A DNA stretch of 64,000 nt from Siphonodentalium dalli (taxonomy: Eukaryota; Mollusca; Scaphopoda; Gadilida; Siphonodentaliidae): the NCBI GenBank assembly GCA_032622095.1, contig CP136061.1, positions 261,240,077 through 261,304,076 on the forward strand, written 5' to 3'. This document shows, one piece after another, positions 44,304 through 54,320 of this stretch. The first letter of the stretch is position 1. Each line of letters begins with the position of its first letter. Made by a program: the position numbers and the translations under genes. The notes below the pieces were generated by a model. That model was not told the origin of the DNA, searched no databases, and saw nothing but the letters and a program-made list of their open reading frames with translations.

Positions 44304-44698
44304 ATGGTATATAATACCATAGAAATAGGATATAAAATGACTAGAATGGTAGTCCCAATCTAATTGGACTCTGTTTTGAGAATTTTTTATTCTGGATACT
44401 GTTGTTTCACAATGCACAGCTAGGTCAATTGATATTTATGTTTGGATGAATGTTTCAGCTGTAATATGGCTTGAACAATCGTATACGGTTTATCTTATTG
44501 GAAAAAGATTCTAAAACTACGATGCAATTTGGGAAGTAATTCACCTACTTTGCATTTTCGTTGGTTTTCTCTGACGCCAATCCAGTGTAGGGAGTTTTCA
44601 ACACTGCTAGCAAGAAGCTGTTGCTGAGCTATTCGAAATTAATGCTTGTTTATTATATATAATAAATTATTTTTTAATTATTACGCTTGTTGCTTATA

Positions 44699-45158
44699 TG
44701 TGACCCGCCATATCAAATCCAGTCGTACGTCGGGATTGTTTTTACCCTGTGCCAATGCATTCTCTTATATATGCGAGTCGACCATATGTCGCCTCGCATA
44801 TATAAGAGAATGCATTGGCCTAACAATTTTTTACAATTTTAATAAATTTTTCTTGTATTCTTTAACAATTTTATAATTTCACCTATGCAGAGCCCCAGAC
44901 AAACATGAGCAGACGACACTCTTCTATATGCTTCTATATATGTGTGGGGCTCCCTGCTGGGTAATGGATGTTTTTTATTTTATGTCCTAAAAATTGTAAG
45001 AAACATTTATTTAAAAAAAATGATAAAAAATTGTTAGGCCAATGCATTCTCTTATATATGCGAGGCGACCTATGGTCGACTCGCATATATAAGAGAATGC
45101 ATTGGCACAGGGTAAAAAAAATCCCGACTTACGACTGGATTTGATATGGCGGGTCACA
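44699..45158. mobile_element. 460-bp MITE with TGTGACCCGCC ends (copy T2)
   Basis: Same length as 8387-8846 and collinear with its reverse complement, including hairpins at 44752-44818 and 45039-45105 and the central GGGGCTCC palindrome. Roughly 95% similar by eye, the closest TE pair in the window. Confidence 0.92.
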
Positions 45159-45217
45159 TTTATACTCCAAAATCAGTTGGATGACTCAACAACAACCTTG
45201 GGAGACCAGTTTCACAT

Positions 45218-45615
45218 GTAATAGCTAATTACGCTTACGAATAACTCCATTACGCTTCAGCATAATTGTTTTTTATAGCCATACAACCTTATATATAATG
45301 GTATAATCTAAGGTAAATGTTCTGGGCGGATGGTAAGGTTACTAGCATCAGTAATTGACTGCATCAATTTCAGCTTCAGGTGACTTTTGAGAGATGGAAT
45401 TTGAATTACGCTTAAACGTAATGGCAATACACTTAAGCATAATTCAAATTCCATTACGCTTTAGCGTAAATGCATTACGCTTAATCGTAACTGCAATGAT
45501 CTTAAGCATAATGTATTACGCTTGAGTATAATGGAAATCTAAATAATGCTCAAGCGTTGCGCATTAAGTTTAAATTTATGCTTAAGCATAATGAATTACA
45601 CTTAAGCATTAGCCA
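45218..45615. repeat. Iterated imperfect palindromes based on ATTACGCTTAAGCGTAAT
   Basis: Variants such as ATTACGCTTAAACGTAAT, ACACTTAAGCATAAT, ATTACGCTTTAGCGTAA, TTACGCTTAATCGTAA and TTATGCTTAAGCATAAT follow one another at ~20-30-bp spacing. Sites at 45225-45265 begin the series, and the dense part is 45400-45610. Confidence 0.75.
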
Positions 45616-45840
45616 TTAAATGTGAATTTGGCCTCCCATATGCGAACAATTGTTGTTTCGCACACTTTGTACCACACGTTTGGTTGTTTCGCACCATATA
45701 TTTGGCCAATTCTCACCACATGTTTCATCGTTTCCCACAAATGTTGATTGGTCATGCGCACCATGTGAAAAAATATTTTGAAAAAATATTACGTTACGTG
45801 ATGACAACCCGCCAATATTAAACACATTTCTTTGTACGCG
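45615..45840. repeat. Degenerate TTGTTTCGCAC(C/A) iterations
   Basis: GTTGTTTCGCACACTTTG, GTTGTTTCGCACCATAT, ATTCTCACCACATG and CGTTTCCCACAAATG follow in series at ~30-bp intervals, a low-complexity dispersed repeat. Confidence 0.45.
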
Positions 45841-46141
45841 AAAAAAATAATTGTGACAACAGAGTTCATGTTATTTATAAATGGTAGGAATCATCCAAAT
45901 TATACTGGTATGAAACGTTTTGGAAGGAAACGTTTATGGGGGAGACAAACCAGCTGTGACATCATCACCACCTCCCTGGCAGTCTAAAGTTGAAACGACA
46001 CCTGGTTTCTCTGTGGATGAGTGACTCACCGATAAATGTTACTTTTGACCTCTTATAACAAAATACAATATATACACAAGTGTATGGTAATACCGTATAT
46101 GAAGACAGTGGAGAAACTTTCACACTAAAATATGTTGTAAC

Positions 46142-46262
46142 AATGGCTGCGGACACACGTACCACAGTAGCGATGGCATAGTAGGTGTAACAATTTATTA
46201 TGGTGGAGTTTGGTGACAATTGGTCGTCATAATTAATATGCCATAGCAATCCATGTCGCCCT
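46142..46262. repeat. ~120-bp inverted repeat, left copy
   Basis: CAATGGCTGCGGACACACGTA.CACAGTAGCGATGGCATAGTAGGTGT...ATTTATTATGGTGGAGTTTGG...CATAATTAATATGCCATAGC is reverse-complementary to 48243-48358. This copy has ~12 extra bases after GTTTGGT. Confidence 0.88.
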
Positions 46263-46654
46263 CTGCAAATTCGCACAATGAGTCTACCAATCTCTACTAG
46301 CGACGGTCGATCTCTCAAGGATGTATCTACCTGGATGTTTTATCGCTATTGATCTTTAATCAACACGCAGTGTTATATTGTGTATGCTAAACACAAATGG
46401 GGAACTGTCTCAATACGCAATTGGGGAACCGTCTTAATACTCATGAAATTAATATAAGTAGATAAACATGCATGTATTGAGATCATATAACGAGAGGCCG
46501 ATCGCGATCGGCAGATGTTAACACATCCCTTGGCGATAGTAAATTACTCTGACCGGAATCATAAATGAGAGTTTTGATGTTGAATTATAGAGTATACTGT
46601 CAGGTACTATTATAGACAATGCACATAACACAAATTATTTGAATTTATGTGTCA

Positions 46655-46700
46655 CTCACATTTATATAAGAGAATGCACTGGAACAGGATCTGAAATGCC
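46655..46700. mobile_element. Half of a shared hairpin module
   Basis: TTTATATAAGAGAATGCACTGGAACAGG corresponds to the right arm plus CACAGGG flank of the 67-bp module; the left arm is absent. Confidence 0.55.
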
Positions 46701-46917
46701 GAACCACCACAGCCTTGGGTTAAATGTGAAAAGGTGACATGGACATGCAATACTTGGTTAAGAGATTCCAATATAATGATAATGTATCAAATTCTACCCG
46801 CAACAGCCATCAAGATAAACACCTCACTGCTGATCGATTAGTGTCAATTATACAGCAGAGCTGTCAACAAATAGGGATTTTTTTTTTTTTAAGAGTGAAT
46901 ATTTTTTTTCAAAAAAA

Positions 46918-47112
46918 AGGGCCATAAATCAGTTAAAAATAGTCTGATCAAACACATATTCAAACTCGATCTGTCTTTTGTGCTGAGAAATTCATATACA
47001 AAATTTGGTTCCGATCAGATAGAAAATGTTCGAGTTATCGCACCATGCGTAAAGGGTCTACAGACAAACAGACGGATGGACTAAAGACAGTTGGTCAATC
47101 CGGATGTTGACA
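46918..47112. repeat. Fragment of the GGCCATAACTC repeat family
   Basis: GGGCCATAAATCAG, CATATTCAAACTCGATCTGT, AAATTTGGTTCCGATCAGAT, GTTCGAGTTATCGCACCATG and CAGACAAACAGACGGATGG match 47525-48030. Confidence 0.8.
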
Positions 47113-47524
47113 CTTCCATACTATGATATGGGTAAACATAAAAATTAGTCTTTTGTGGGTACTAAAGTGTCAATTTTCCCATCTCCAGTAGCATGGGCAT
47201 GCATTTGATTTTTTTGTCTGTGAAACATTGGACAAACAAGACAAAATATGTGATAAAACACAATTTATTCCCATCTTTCCAGGCATAGAGACCTTCTCAG
47301 AAATCCAGACTAAGAGTGCACATTAATTACTGGTACATAGAGCTGCAGCATGTATGCCAGTGTCCTATAAAAGTATATCTGGCTACACCTCACACTGATG
47401 GCTAAAAATAACTATAATTATCAATTATTCAGATTTACTGTTTGTCTCTCACAGAGCTAAAGTTATACCACTGGTAATCAATTAGCTGTAGGCTGCTATG
47501 GTTATCTGTTCAATTCTTAGTTGA

Positions 47525-48030
47525 ACAGGGCCATAACTCTGGTATAAAATGTCAGATCTAAACCATATTCAAACTCGATCTGTATTTTGAGTTGAGAAAC
47601 TCATATACTTAATTTAGGTGCTATCAGTTGAAAAATGGTTGATTTAGCGAAGCATGCTTGAATTCTATGTCAAAGGGTCATAACTCCAATAAAAAATATC
47701 GGATCAAACCCATATTCGAACTCGATCTGTATTTTGGGCTGACAAACTCGCATACCAAGTTTGAGTTATGACAGCATGCATGAATTCGAAGTCGAAAAAT
47801 GGCCATAACTCCGTATAAAAACTCGGATCAAACCCATATTCAAACTCGATCTATATTTTGGGCTGAGAAACCCATATACAAAATTTGGTTCCGGTCGAAT
47901 AGAAATTGTTCGAGTTATCGCACCATGCGTAAAGTGTCTACAGACAGACAGACAGACAGACAGACGGACGGACGGACTAACGACGAGTGGTCAATCCGGA
48001 CAACGACACAATGTTTACCATACTATGGTA
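47525..48030. repeat. Tandem GGCCATAACTC...CAGACAGACGG repeat, ~3 units
   Basis: Three units start G(G)(C/T)CATAACTC (47528, 47687, 47802), each followed by CATATTC(A/G)AACTCGATCT and TTTTG(A/G)G(C/T)TGA. The last is complete, ending in GTTCGAGTTATCGCACCATG and a (CAGA)n(CGGA)n tail at 47940-47978. This type of repeat, to my recollection, is widespread in bivalve genomes. Confidence 0.8.
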
Positions 48031-48242
48031 TGGGTAAACATAAAAACGTACCACATGCATGATATGTGAGTCAATGAGGAATTGCCACCAGGCCACTGTC
48101 AAACACAATTCTGGACGATCGATCGTGCAATTATATATATCGTATAGCGAATACAATTTAGCAAAACGTAATGAGTAGAGATCAACCTTGGTGAAACGCA
48201 ATGGGTTAATTGGTCCAGTTGACTCATTCTGCAGAAACTCAG

Positions 48243-48358
48243 CGGGCAACATGGCTGGCTATGGCATATTAATTATGACGACCAAACTCCACCATAATAA
48301 ATTGTCACACCTACTATGCCATCGCTACTGTGATACGTTTGTCCGCAGCCAATGGCTA
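48243..48358. repeat. ~115-bp inverted repeat, right copy
   Basis: Inverted match to 46142-46262. The retrotransposon fragment at 48378 begins just outside it. Confidence 0.88.
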
Positions 48359-48377
48359 TTTTTTTATTTCTAAAACC

Positions 48378-48886
48378 ATGAAAGAACTTAACATGGAAAG
48401 AGCATGGACAAATCAGTCAGGTTTAACAAAAGCTGAAATTAGAACTATAAAATCAGAGCTTATTGAGCGACACAAGACAGAACAATTTACTGTAATGCAG
48501 AATGCAAACTCATCTAGAGCACGTTTTTATATGAGTATTAAAACGAGACCGGGCATGGGTCGCTATCTGAATTTCTTACCGGCTCACTTAGCAAACATTT
48601 TGCAAAAATTTAGACCGCAAATCTAAAACTGCCTGTCGAATAAACAAGATGGAAATCTAAATCTGTGGATAATTGTGACAAAACCTGTGATATTTGCGGT
48701 GATGGCACGGGTGATAAATACCACTTTATTATTATTTGCAAAGAACTACAGGCAATTCGATCAAACTATATCCCGAAATATTACTGGGAGAATCCTACGA
48801 AAGAAAAATTCGAAAGACTGTTATCTTTGGAAAATCAACTATTACTGAAAAAGTTAGTATTTTCATCAAAATTAAAATATGACTGA
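48378..48886 (+). pseudogene. Non-LTR retrotransposon C-terminal fragment
   Basis: Frame 1 (48378-48626) contains an ELNMERAW..SGL start, then a helical stretch ending FLPAHLANILQKFR. The next frame runs through NLKLPVE, a TAA at 48641, TRWKSKSVDNCDK, CDICGDGTGDKYHFIIICKE (C-x2-C...H-x(4)-C) and a tail ending LKYD before TGA. The LP(V/I)E-x-G/T-RW...C-x2-C...GD(K/E)(Y/F)H signature is that of the C-terminal zinc-knuckle domain of mollusc and cnidarian non-LTR reverse-transcriptase proteins. A frameshift near 48600-48620 and the internal stop mark it as dead. The RT and endonuclease domains are absent. Confidence 0.8.
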
Positions 48887-50131
48887 GCCGATTATTCCAA
48901 ATTTAAAAACTTGTGATTAGGTACATTATTTATAGTAGCGAATAATTATTGCAGTCAAAATATGATGATAATGATATTATAAAGACTTAAATTATAATAT
49001 AATTATATATATAAGATATTATAATACATATTATGATATATCTATACATTTATCATATTCTATATTAATATATGTATGATTGTGTAACAATTGTTTTTTG
49101 TGACCTATTGTAAATATTGTATATATGTTATAGCATGTTTCGCCTTAATTGACGACTTTGCAATAAACAATCAATCGAACATGAATTTGATTTTTTGTTT
49201 AACAAATACATGTGTTATTATATGCCGATACATGTGTATATATCCAGTACATGTATCTTTAGAGTTTAAAATAGTTCCCGAACCCCTTTAGTTGTAAAAA
49301 GAATGCAATCAGGAAATCTGACTTCATACGTGTGCCTCCTGAGTATATAGCTTGATATACCTGTGTTTATATGGTTGAAAGATTAGAAAATCAGTGTCCT
49401 CTCTTGAAATTATTATTTAAGGAATAATCTCTGTTTCGTATTGTAATTCCAATTTAAAGATGGTCTATATCTTCCTATTACAAGTTTTATATGGTTTCCT
49501 GTGTATAAAATAATAAATATGAATCGAAAACCCCAGTCCGGAAACGCTTCTATCAATTAATATACAATTAATTTGCGACATTTTAAGGCTCGAGAAAACG
49601 TTCGGAGCGTAGCAATCGGGAAAATAGTAATAAAAAAATGTCCCAATTTATTATCGAATTATTTAAGGAAATATCGATACAAAATCAATATTAAATGATA
49701 GAATCGTTTGTGGACTAATGTCTTCGATGAATCGACTTATCTTTATTATTTTATACCCCGGAAATTATATAAAACATATTTAGGAAGAGATCTTCCATCT
49801 TTAAGGCCTCATAAATCGCTGTTTGTGATTCGGTATAAAGCTTTTGGGCTGTGTAATTATATTAGGATACCAAGATAATTTATATCTATAATTAGATCTC
49901 AGTAAAAAAAAATATCAACCCAAAAATGTATTTGACTTGGAAATATTGTTAAATATTATATTGGGAATTTATAGTGACATTGATGCGACACTGTGTGTTG
50001 TAATGAAATTCAACGTGCACTTCTAGTTTTCTGGAGAACTATCAATAATGAACACAAGAACAAAGTTGATATATTTCTCAATGTTCTTCTAATACATGTA
50101 GGTGAAGCTTTTATCGAATATATTTGCACAT
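48887..50131. other. Very AT-rich intergenic DNA, no feature seen
   Basis: Long A/T-only alternations (e.g. 48960-49060). Nothing coding or repeat-family related was recognised. Confidence 0.45.
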
Positions 50132-50389
50132 TTAGGGTACGTTCATACACTGAGTTTGCACGGTATGGTTTGCATGCATTTTGTCGTAGAAAACGATATG
50201 GTGCCGGAAAATGAACGGAAACAAGCATATAAAGTGCATCTGTGCAACAACTTCTTATGTCTTTCACTTTGGTAACGATGCATGTTATGTGCGTGATTCC
50301 GTTCATATTCTGGCACCATGTTGTTTTCTGTGACGAAATGCCCGCAAAAACATACCGTGCAAACTTGCCAGCGTGTGAACGAACCCTTA
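50132..50389. mobile_element. TIR element, AGGGTACGTTCATAC-type ends, uninterrupted copy
   Basis: Left end AGGGTACGTTCATACAC..GTTTGCACGGTATG, right end CATACCGTGCAAACTTGCCAGCGTGTGAACGAACCCTTA. Collinear with the inverted form of 9265-9683 but lacking the nested hairpin block. Confidence 0.88.
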
Positions 50390-50436
50390 CCCACTACGAG
50401 TGCCTTGGTCCATCTGCAACATGGCCTCGTCCAACT

Positions 50437-51062
50437 AGGTTTATATATATGGCCTAATATTCACATAGGTTTATATAGGGCCTAATATTCACATAGGCCT
50501 CGTCCAACTAGGTTTATATATGGCCTAATATTTACATAGGTTTATATAGTGCCTAATATTTACATAGGTTTATATAGGGCCTAATATTCACATATGTTTA
50601 TATAGGGCCTAATATTCACATATGTTTATATAGGGCCTAATATTCACATATGTTTATATAGGGCCTAATATTCACATAGGTTAATATATGGCCTAATATT
50701 CACATATGTTTATATAGGGCCTAATATTCACATAGGTTCATATAGGGCCTAATATCCACATATGTTTATATAGGGCCTAATATTCACATAGGCGTATATA
50801 GGGCCTAATATCCACATAGGTTTATATAGGGCCTAATATTCACATAGGTTTATATATGGCCTAATATTCACATATGTTTATATAGGGCCTAATATTCACA
50901 TATAGGTTTATATAGGGCTTAATATTCACATATAGGTTTATATAGGGCCTAATATTCATATATAGGTTTATATAGGGCCTAGTATTCACATATAGGTTTA
51001 TATAGGGCCTAATATTCACATATAGGTTTATATAGGGCCTAATATTCACATAGGTTTATATT
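50437..51062. repeat. 28/30-bp minisatellite, ~21 copies
   Basis: The unit is GGTTTATATAGGGCCTAATATTCACATA. The last six or so copies carry an extra TA (CACATATAGG), giving 30 bp. Earlier copies alternate CATAGG and CATATG. The array joins the same right flank seen at 590-688 and 21655-21815. Confidence 0.93.
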
Positions 51063-51215
51063 GAACTTATCTGATTCTGAAATAAGCTCGTATGGGACTC
51101 TTTCCAGTTATTCCGTTAAATGACTCTTTCCAGTTATTCCGTTAAGTGAAACACAATACAAAGAGCGTCCATCTTGTACATCGTGTCGATGAAAAAAGTA
51201 GATTAAATAGTGCCA
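51063..51215. repeat. Right flank of the 28-bp array element
   Basis: TTGAACTTATCTGATTCTGAAATAAGCTCGTATGGGACTCTTTCCAGTTATTCCGTTAA; the GACTCTTTCCAGTTATTCCGTTAA part is itself duplicated. Then AAAGAGCGTCCATCTTGTACATCGTGTCGATGAA, matching 21.7-21.8 kb. Confidence 0.75.
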
Positions 51216-51589
51216 ACATATGAGCTTAGTTCGAATTGAAATAAGCTCATATACGACCGTTTTGATCGTTTCCCAATGGACCGTTTGCGATAAGCAGAGT
51301 TATCGTCGATGATTGGTATTACCTCCCCTGATTTTGATCGTTTCCCAATTAGGTTCTTATAGATCTTTAAGTGATGTGGGTGATCAAATAGAAATTGAGA
51401 ATAATCTTCCTCAAAGTAGTTATCAATCCAAATTGAGTGAGGTTAGTTCCAAATGTAATTTTTGAACCTACGTTCCCGTCCGGATACCACATATATAGCC
51501 ACGTCCTTGTCCGATCGGAATTGTAAATGAAGGTGATGCATTCCACCGATGACGTGCATTGTCCCTGATGTACCAAATCCGATGATTGG

Positions 51590-51682
51590 TGTCGTCTGCT
51601 CGTGCTTTATTGCTTTATATCTTGTTCGTCCCCCAGGTATCGTCTGCTCGTGCTCTATTGCTTTATATCTTGTTCGTCCCTC
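51590..51682. repeat. ~46-bp tandem duplication
   Basis: TCGTCTGCTCGTGCT(T/C)TATTGC followed by TTTATATCTTGTTCGTCCC occurs twice in succession. Confidence 0.9.
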
Positions 51683-51739
51683 ATTACGCCACCTAGTGTG
51701 GTGTTACTTGCATTTGGTTTTTTTATATCGCATGGAGTA

Positions 51740-52240
51740 CAGGGCGAATGTATTCTTGGAGATTGTTTGTACCTTACTCAATCGTACCGATATAATCACG
51801 TAGATGCCGAAATTGTAAAGTTAACGCCAGCGGTGTATAATACGTTTATGAAAATATGATAAATCCTATCGATAGAGTCAGGACAAGCTCAAATTGTAAA
51901 CTTAAAGTCACCGGTGTAATAATATGTTGTTGAAAATATAAATAATCTGATAGCCTGAAAATATTGTATAACCTATTGGGAGCCCATAATAAATGGGAAT
52001 AACCTATTGGGAGCCCCTGCTGTATTTTATGGAGATTGTTTGTACCTTACTGAATCGTACCGATATAATCACGTAGATGCCGAAGTTGTAAAGTTAACGC
52101 CACTGGTGTATAATATGTTTATGATAAATCGTATCGATAGAGTGAGGACAGGCTCAAATTGTAAACTTAAAGTCGAAAATATAAATAATCTGATAGCCTG
52201 AAAACATTGTATAACCTGTTGGGAGCCCCTGGTGTAGTGA
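51740..52240. repeat. ~250-bp tandem duplication of a dispersed repeat
   Basis: GGAGATTGTTTGTACCTTACT(C/G)AATCGTACCGATATAATCACGTAGATGCCGAA...ATCTGATAGCCTGAAAA.ATTGTATAACCT.TTGGGAGCCC is present at 51758-51985 and 52029-52228. Its upstream part (GGAGTACAGGGCGAATG) is shared with 53995-54060. Confidence 0.85.
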
Positions 52241-52633
52241 ACTGAATTATGGTAATTTTAATTGGAGTGCGCATGTCTGTTTTTTTTGTAGTAACGGCCA
52301 TCTTTTATTTTCTGCATGCGCAGTCTATATGCGTTCTTTTGGGGAAATTCGCTATTTTGGTTAAGTGAAACAATGGTATGAGTTCAATGTTTGTTTGTAT
52401 ATAAGAAAGTATATTGAATTTTGGAGGCCGACAATTGTATCTATTTGAAGATTAAAAGTTGCTTGTGTGTATTTAGCTGTGCATGGTTCGTTAATTAGGC
52501 CAGCCTATTGTCATATTAGAACGTCTCCAATAACATACAACCTCTCTGCAGTTAACATTGTGAATTTGGCAACAGTCCAAGCAGGCCCTCTAATGGAGCA
52601 CTGTGAATTTGGCAACAGTCCAAGACACGTGGG

Positions 52634-52797
52634 GTATATATAGAATACACACGTAGTGTTTCTGAATACCAAATTTACACCACGAGTGGGATTGATGGTT
52701 TACCACACGAGCTTTAGCGAGTGTGGTAAATCATCAATCCCACGAGTGGTGTAAATTTGGTATTCAGAAACACTACGTGTGTATTTTGTTTATACCA
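52634..52797. mobile_element. Near-perfect cruciform element, ~65-bp arms
   Basis: AATACACACGTAGTGTTTCTG...TTTACCACAC and its reverse complement surround a 12-bp loop, GAGCTTTAGCGA. Only one or two mismatches were seen in the arms. A decayed relative is at 35308-35460. Confidence 0.92.
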
Positions 52798-53386
52798 TGA
52801 CCGGTACAGGAGCAACAACTGCTATGAAATCGAAATAAACCCACTTAAATTAAGATGATTCTGTCGCACCATTCACAATCATCCCCGTTGTGTTCCCCAC
52901 ACTTGGCCGTACATCGACGTACACTATCACAGCTGATCAGGCGTATTGATACATTGAATTAGGTCAACATTCAATTGTACGAATATGGTATCATTGTAGC
53001 CAATTCACAATAAACTGTAATCATGATGAAACCGCCATAAATAAACAACATGAATATATATATGGGAATACGAATTTAATGAATATAAATATAACACATT
53101 GCGGGAACTTTTTTTCTTCTCCGCCGTACAGTGAACAGGAAACCACGAAAGTCATTTTGAAATCCACCGTTTGTTGTTCGAGTTTTTTACGTCTATTTCT
53201 TGAAATATATGTTCAATTTGTTGATCTGGATGTGATTTCCACGGAAATAACTGTTCGTTTTTATCGCATTAGTGAGTATAATATTCAATTGAATCGAAAG
53301 TATCAAATTGTTTTCATCGCGAGGCGCTACATTTTAAAAATAGAGTGATTTTGATCGAGGTCATGGAAGGTTAATGAAAGGTCAAC

Positions 53387-53510
53387 TCGGATGTAGTTCT
53401 ACTATGGGTATAAACTTTAACCATTGAAATGCCATTAAAACGTGTTACCCACAGTAGAAACGTGTTACCCACGGTCGGACTCCTGTTCACACACAGTAGG
53501 GTGTACAGCA
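53387..53510. mobile_element. GTAGTTCTACTATGGGTATAAA hairpin family (copy 2)
   Basis: Homologous to 35783-35905, with GTTACCCACAGTAGAAAC repeats replacing TATACCCACAGTAGAAAT. Confidence 0.68.
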
Positions 53511-53569
53511 CAAATATATTATATAGCATGTTTGTACACAGTACAATAGGGAGTCATGGTATAACATAA

Positions 53570-53930
53570 CTGAACACCTGTGGCCAACTTGATCTCCAGA
53601 ATGTTTTTAAGTGGAAGGGACAGTGTAGTGGGGTGGGGGTGGAAGTTAGATTTTGAGTGTGTATGATTCACAACTTTTGTAAAAAAAAGTTAATGCACAT
53701 GTAGTTGGAAATTTCATACATTATTACACTACAACATAAAGGTTAAAATACATGGTTACCATTGCCTGGTATCCCAACTAGTAATTATTGTCCCCATTAT
53801 GATGGGGACGGGGATCGAATGATGGAGGTATTTTGAGGGGGTGGGAGTCACAACTGTTATAAAGAATTTTAACAGTTGGAAATTTCATACATGATTACAC
53901 TAACTTTTTGTCCCCATTTATTTTACTGCT
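53570..53930. repeat. Imperfect direct repeat with GGGGTGGGAGT..CACAACT blocks
   Basis: GTTGGAAATTTCATACAT.ATTACACTA occurs at 53704 and 53874, each preceded by a G-rich GGGGTGGG(G/A)GT..CACAACT segment. No coding potential. Confidence 0.6.
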
Positions 53931-53984
53931 GTCTTGTTTGTTACTGTATTCCTGATATGGAAATAATAAAGAGCATTTATTACG

Positions 53985-54260
53985 CCACCTGTGGTGTATC
54001 TAGCTGCTGAGATTTTGATATTGCGTGGTGGACAGGGCGAATGCATTGTGGGGCTTTTATTTATAGAGTTGGAAATTCCGTTTATTTAAAAGTCGGAACT
54101 ACGCGACCAGTAGGCCAAGTCCAGTAAAACGGTTCGTTATAGGTGCTGGTTGTTATTGTTATTTTAACGGAATTCTGAGTTGGTCATTCGCGAAACCAAT
54201 ATATTTTATATTCTATAATTAAAACCGTGGGTATATAATATATGATCCTCTTTATGGATA
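53985..54260. repeat. Dispersed repeat family H, copy 1
   Basis: GTGCTGGTTGTTATTGTTATTTTAACGGAATTCTGAGTTGGTCATTCGCGAAAC.AATATATTTTATATT, preceded by TTTTATTTATAGA.(T)TGGAA. Also at 55415-55545 (partial, diverged) and 61340-61800. Confidence 0.8.
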
Positions 54261-54320
54261 TTGTAGGAAGGTAAATTTAGCTAAAGCGGTGGGATATCTT
54301 GCAAGACAACACATTTCGGT

